NCBI GenBank assembly: GCA_021828405.1
Contig: JAKARZ010000008.1
Span: forward strand, 1 to 57,428
DNA: 57,428 nucleotides
Source of the DNA: Bacillota bacterium
GTDB taxonomy: Bacteria > Bacillota_E > Sulfobacillia > Sulfobacillales > JAIMBI01
Direction: 5' to 3'
Positions 54,452 through 57,428 of this stretch are shown one piece after another. How positions within the stretch are numbered: the stretch's first letter is position 1; each line of letters opens with the position of its first letter. The notes under the pieces were generated by a model. That model was not told where the DNA came from. It searched no databases and saw only the letters and a list, made by a program, of their open reading frames with translations. The position numbers were made by a program, and so were the translations under genes.

Positions 54452-55363
54452 TCAGAGCGGGGGCGCCTGGTCACCCAACTCGTGCTGCACTTCCGCCCAC
54501 GTGGGCACCGTCTGAGCCCCGACGCGGCTGCACGCCAGCGCGGCCACCCGCGAGGCGCGCCACATCGCATCCTCCGGCTCGCGCCCGGCGGCGAGATTGG
54601 CGGCCAGCGCTCCGGCGAAGGCGTCCCCCGCGCCCGTGGTGTCCACCACCGGGATCGGCCACGCGCCGATGCGCCCCGCCTGACCGGCGCCGCTCCAGAC
54701 GAGCCCGTGCCCGCCGAGCTTCACAATCGCGAGGCGCGCCCCGCGCGCGCAGAGCTCCCGCGCCGCGTCTTCCTCCTGCCCGTCGGCTACACCGTGTCCC
54801 AGCAGCTGTTCCGCCTCCCCCCGATTGGGCATGAGGACATCAACGTGCCACAGCGCAGCGGGCAGGGCCGCCGGTGCCGGCGCGGGGTCCACCAGCACAC
54901 GGGCGCCACCCGCCCGTGCCCACTCGGCAACCGCGACGGCCGTGACCAGTGGGATCTCGAGGGAGATGAGCACCACCTCGGCCGACGTCGCTGGCTCGAG
55001 CGCCCGCAGTTGAGACGCGTCTACCGTGCCATTCGCCCCAGGCACGACCGCGATGGTGTTGCGGCCCGCCCCATCCAGCCATATCAGCGCCATCCCGGTC
55101 GGGGCGCCGGGGCGCTCGGGCACCGCCAGCGCCACGCCCGCCTCGCGCAGTGTCGCCAGCGCGGTCGCGGCCAACCCGTCCCGCCCCACGGCGCTCACCA
55201 GCGTCACCAGGGCGCCCTGCCGCGCCGCCGCCACCGCCTGATTGGCCCCCTTGCCGCCTGGCGCGATCCAGCCGCGCTCGGCGATCCGGGTTTCTCCTTC
55301 CGTGGGCAGGCGGTCCAACTGAGCCACGACATCGACGTTGACACTTCCAACCACGATAACCAT
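54452..55363 (-). CDS. rbsK: Ribokinase (PfkB family)
   Basis: Sugar kinase of 303 residues that phosphorylates ribose to ribose-5-phosphate. The N-terminal GSVNVDVV, the substrate motif GGKGANQAVAAARQGA and the catalytic DTTGAGDAFAGAL (Asp base) are ribokinase signatures. ATG 55363 has GGGAGGCG six bases upstream. No ribose transporter or regulator is adjacent, so the ribose may come from nucleosides. Other PfkB sugar kinases remain possible. Confidence 0.88.
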   Translation of the reverse strand: MVIVVGSVNVDVVAQLDRLPTEGETRIAERGWIAPGGKGANQAVAAARQGALVTLVSAVGRDGLAATALATLREAGVALAVPERPGAPTGMALIWLDGAGRNTIAVVPGANGTVDASQLRALEPATSAEVVLISLEIPLVTAVAVAEWARAGGARVLVDPAPAPAALPAALWHVDVLMPNRGEAEQLLGHGVADGQEEDAARELCARGARLAIVKLGGHGLVWSGAGQAGRIGAWPIPVVDTTGAGDAFAGALAANLAAGREPEDAMWRASRVAALACSRVGAQTVPTWAEVQHELGDQAPPL

Positions 55364-55475
55364 GCAGCGCCTCCCGCGCCGGCGCCTGGCTCTCTTCGCC
55401 CGTGGGCGCCGCACCATGCCATGATACACTCACGGCGGCCGGTTCGCGCCGCTTGCCGCCGGGAGGGGGAGTTTC

Positions 55476-56675
55476 TTGCGCGTCCTGGACAGGATGGTCG
55501 ACCCGGAGCTACCACGCCTCTTCTACGTGCTCCTGGCGGGCCGCTTCGTCAACATGGTGGGGAACTCCCTGGTGTTCCCCTTCCTGGCCGTGTTCCTGGC
55601 GAGCCGGCTTGGAGACTCGCTGGCATCGGTGGGCTTGGCCATGGGCGCGTATGGCGTCATTCAGGTGGTAAGCGTGCTGTGCGGGGGCATCTTCGCGGAC
55701 GCGTGGGGCCGGCGCCGGGTTATGCTGCTGTCGCTGTCGGTCGGCGCCGTGGCCGCCTATCTGGTGGGGATTGTGGGACCGCTGTGGGCTCTGTTCTTGG
55801 CGCTCGCGTGCATGGGATTTGCGCTGCCTCTCTTTCAGCCCGCCTCCATGGCTCTGGTAGCGGACCTCGTTCCCAAAGATAAGCTCAGCGAATCCTACGC
55901 CTTGCTGCGCATGGCGTCCAATGCCGGCATCATCATCGGGCCCATGTTGGGGGGCTTGTTGGCCGACCATTCGTTTTACTGGCTATTTGCCCTGGACGCG
56001 GCGAGTCTCGCGGCGTTTTGGCTGCTGGTCTGGGTCAACATCCCCGAGACCCGCCCGCAGGGTGAGCGGGAGACACTGGCCACGACCGTCAGCGGCTTCA
56101 AGACTGTCGGACTCGACCGCGCTTTTCTCGGATTCGCCGCGCTATGGGCCATCGCCTGGCTGGTTTACAGCCAGTTGTACCAGGTGCTGCCGGCGTACCT
56201 GCACATCGACCTGCACTTTCCCGCCGGCATTTTCGGCTATCTCGCGGCCGAAAATGCCTTGCTGGTGGTCGCGCTGCAAATCCCTTTGGCCCGATGGTCC
56301 AAGCACCTCGCCCCCTTCACCGCCATGGCGCTCGGTCTCATCGGCTATGGCGCAGGCTTTCTGGTCATGCTCGTAGCCAGCGGCCTCGCGGGATTTGCGC
56401 TGGCCGTCGTGGTGATCACGGTGGGCGAAAACGTGCTCAACCCGGCCGCGGCCACGTGGGTGGCCACCCACGCCCCGGCGGAGTTGCGCGGGCGCTACAT
56501 GGGATTCCAGTCGCTGGCGTCGCGCTGTGGATCCGCCCTGGCTCCGGTGATGGGCGGGACGCTACTGGCCCGAGGCGCCGTTCCGTGGCTTGTCGCGACC
56601 GTGATGGTGGCGTTGGTGGGGGCGGCCTTCTTGGTTCGCCAGAGCCGCAGTTCCGTTCAAAGTCTGAGCGCCTGA
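55476..56675 (+). CDS. Major facilitator superfamily transporter
   Basis: A 399-residue transporter with about 12 helices. The A-motif after helix 2 is GGIFADAWGRRRVMLLS, and a second half-motif (RGRYMGFQSLASRCGSALAPV) occurs in the C-terminal half, both typical of drug:H+ efflux MFS proteins such as MdtH. TTG 55476 has GGAGGGGGAG four bases upstream; ATG 55494 is an alternative. Substrate unknown. It is divergent from rbsK. Confidence 0.88.
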   Translation: MRVLDRMVDPELPRLFYVLLAGRFVNMVGNSLVFPFLAVFLASRLGDSLASVGLAMGAYGVIQVVSVLCGGIFADAWGRRRVMLLSLSVGAVAAYLVGIVGPLWALFLALACMGFALPLFQPASMALVADLVPKDKLSESYALLRMASNAGIIIGPMLGGLLADHSFYWLFALDAASLAAFWLLVWVNIPETRPQGERETLATTVSGFKTVGLDRAFLGFAALWAIAWLVYSQLYQVLPAYLHIDLHFPAGIFGYLAAENALLVVALQIPLARWSKHLAPFTAMALGLIGYGAGFLVMLVASGLAGFALAVVVITVGENVLNPAAATWVATHAPAELRGRYMGFQSLASRCGSALAPVMGGTLLARGAVPWLVATVMVALVGAAFLVRQSRSSVQSLSA

Positions 56676-56814
56676 GTGGCGGGCGTTCCGTTGGACCGGC
56701 CGGCCCGAGCTCGCCTCAGGTCCAATCCGCGGTCCGCCTCCCCCAGGGCCCGGCGGCCCTGGCCGCCCGGACCCTGACTGAGGCTTTCCGGTGAATGGCC
56801 CTCGGGGGCCAGGA

Positions 56815-57428
56815 TCAGTGATGAAACGCCTTGCCCGGGTGCGGCGAATCCGGCAGCGGCTGCTCCAATCCTTCCAGATACTCGATGGACCGCTGGACGT
56901 CATCCAGCAGAAGGTCCGCCATGTCCAGGGAGAAGCTGTTGCGCACCACCACCCGCATGATGGTGATGTCCTCCATCGACGGCGGCAGCGGGTACGCCGG
57001 AACCTGCCACCCGCGCTCGCGGAGCACGCGCGAGAGGTGATTCAGATCCCATCCGCCTATGTCGGACTTCAGCCGCCACGCCAGCACGGGCAGGTCCGAT
57101 CCGTCGGTGATGATGTCAAACGGCCCCATCGTGGCCAGCCGCGCGGCCAAGTGGTGTGCGACATCCTGACAGGCCTTCTGCACCTGGTAGTATCCCTGGA
57201 AGCCGAGCCGCAGGAAGTTGTAGTACTGGAGAAGCACCTGGGCCCCGGGCCGAGAAAAGTTCAACGCAAATGTCGGCATATGGCCGCCGAGATACGACAC
57301 GTCGAACACCAGCTCCTGGGGCAGCAGCGACGCTTCGCGCCAGACCACCCAGCCCAGGCCGGGAAACACCAGCCCGTACTTGTGTCCCGACGTATTGATG
57401 GAGTGCACCCGGGGCAGGCGGAAGTCCC
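56815..57428 (-). CDS. gadB: Glutamate decarboxylase (5' end beyond the window)
   Basis: C-terminal part (about 204 residues) of a PLP-dependent glutamate decarboxylase. INTSGHKYGLVFPGLGW holds the PLP lysine, and FDVSYLGGHMPTFALNFSRPGAQV is a GAD signature. The gene runs off the right edge, so the start and N-terminal half are not visible. GAD consumes a proton and glutamate to give GABA; it is used for acid resistance in many bacteria. It is convergent with the MFS gene, and a short GGCCCC-CGA-GGGCC dyad follows its stop. Confidence 0.9.
   Translation of the reverse strand, partial: DFRLPRVHSINTSGHKYGLVFPGLGWVVWREASLLPQELVFDVSYLGGHMPTFALNFSRPGAQVLLQYYNFLRLGFQGYYQVQKACQDVAHHLAARLATMGPFDIITDGSDLPVLAWRLKSDIGGWDLNHLSRVLRERGWQVPAYPLPPSMEDITIMRVVVRNSFSLDMADLLLDDVQRSIEYLEGLEQPLPDSPHPGKAFHH

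Overview
The window is GC-rich bacterial chromosome (roughly two thirds G+C by eye) with tightly packed, often overlapping genes, good Shine-Dalgarno (SD) sites and frequent GTG/TTG starts. Gene content points to a deep-branching, high-GC Bacillota lineage (Sulfobacillus/Thermaerobacter/Symbiobacterium grade). The evidence is cdaA-cdaR-glmM-glmS with a glmS ribozyme, rapZ-yvcK-whiA, ytpB and a Gram-positive type LexA box. A complete 14-subunit complex I including NuoE/F/G is unusual for Bacilli. The genus is an inference. No tRNA, rRNA, CRISPR array, prophage or intact transposon was seen.

Layout. 1-112: probable right end of an IS200/IS605-type element. 216-3427 (+): EamA transporter, threonine synthase, homoserine kinase. 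3505-9886 (-): the cdaA-cdaR-glmM-glmS amino-sugar/c-di-AMP operon, followed by an APH-type kinase. A glmS ribozyme lies at the glmM/glmS junction, and its cleavage site falls inside the glmM reading frame. 9972-12730 (+): UbiB/AarF-type kinase and a YgjP-type metallopeptidase. 12867-28466 (-): nuoABCDEFGHIJKLMN, a polyprenyl diphosphate synthase, and rex as last gene. A Rex-like operator sits on the nuoA promoter. 28652-31774 (-): rapZ-yvcK-whiA. 31918-32901 (+): a secreted low-complexity protein. 32999-41997 (-): uvrB-uvrA-uvrC, a small membrane protein, a HAD phosphatase and ytpB in one overlapping run behind a LexA-box promoter. 42171-43734 (-): ftsE-ftsX. 44056-45271 (+): ispH and a VOC-like protein.

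From 45.6 kb the region is more accessory. It holds a frameshifted acyltransferase, a DRG/Obg-type GTPase with a TGS domain, a MntA-HepT toxin-antitoxin pair, a frameshifted cupin-GNAT gene, fumC, a TrmB-type regulator and folE. These are followed by a 56-aa membrane protein, an AhpE-like peroxiredoxin, a ribbon-helix-helix protein, ribokinase, an MFS transporter and a partial glutamate decarboxylase. The peroxiredoxin has an in-frame TGA exactly at the peroxidatic cysteine codon, with a hairpin just downstream, so it is probably a selenoprotein that would normally be annotated only as a truncated fragment.

The two observations I rate highest are the glmS ribozyme nested in the 3' end of glmM and the selenocysteine AhpE-like peroxiredoxin. 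Supporting observations are a Rex-nuo feedback loop, tandem SD repeats before nuoJ and glmS, and coupling of ytpB to an SOS-type uvr operon.
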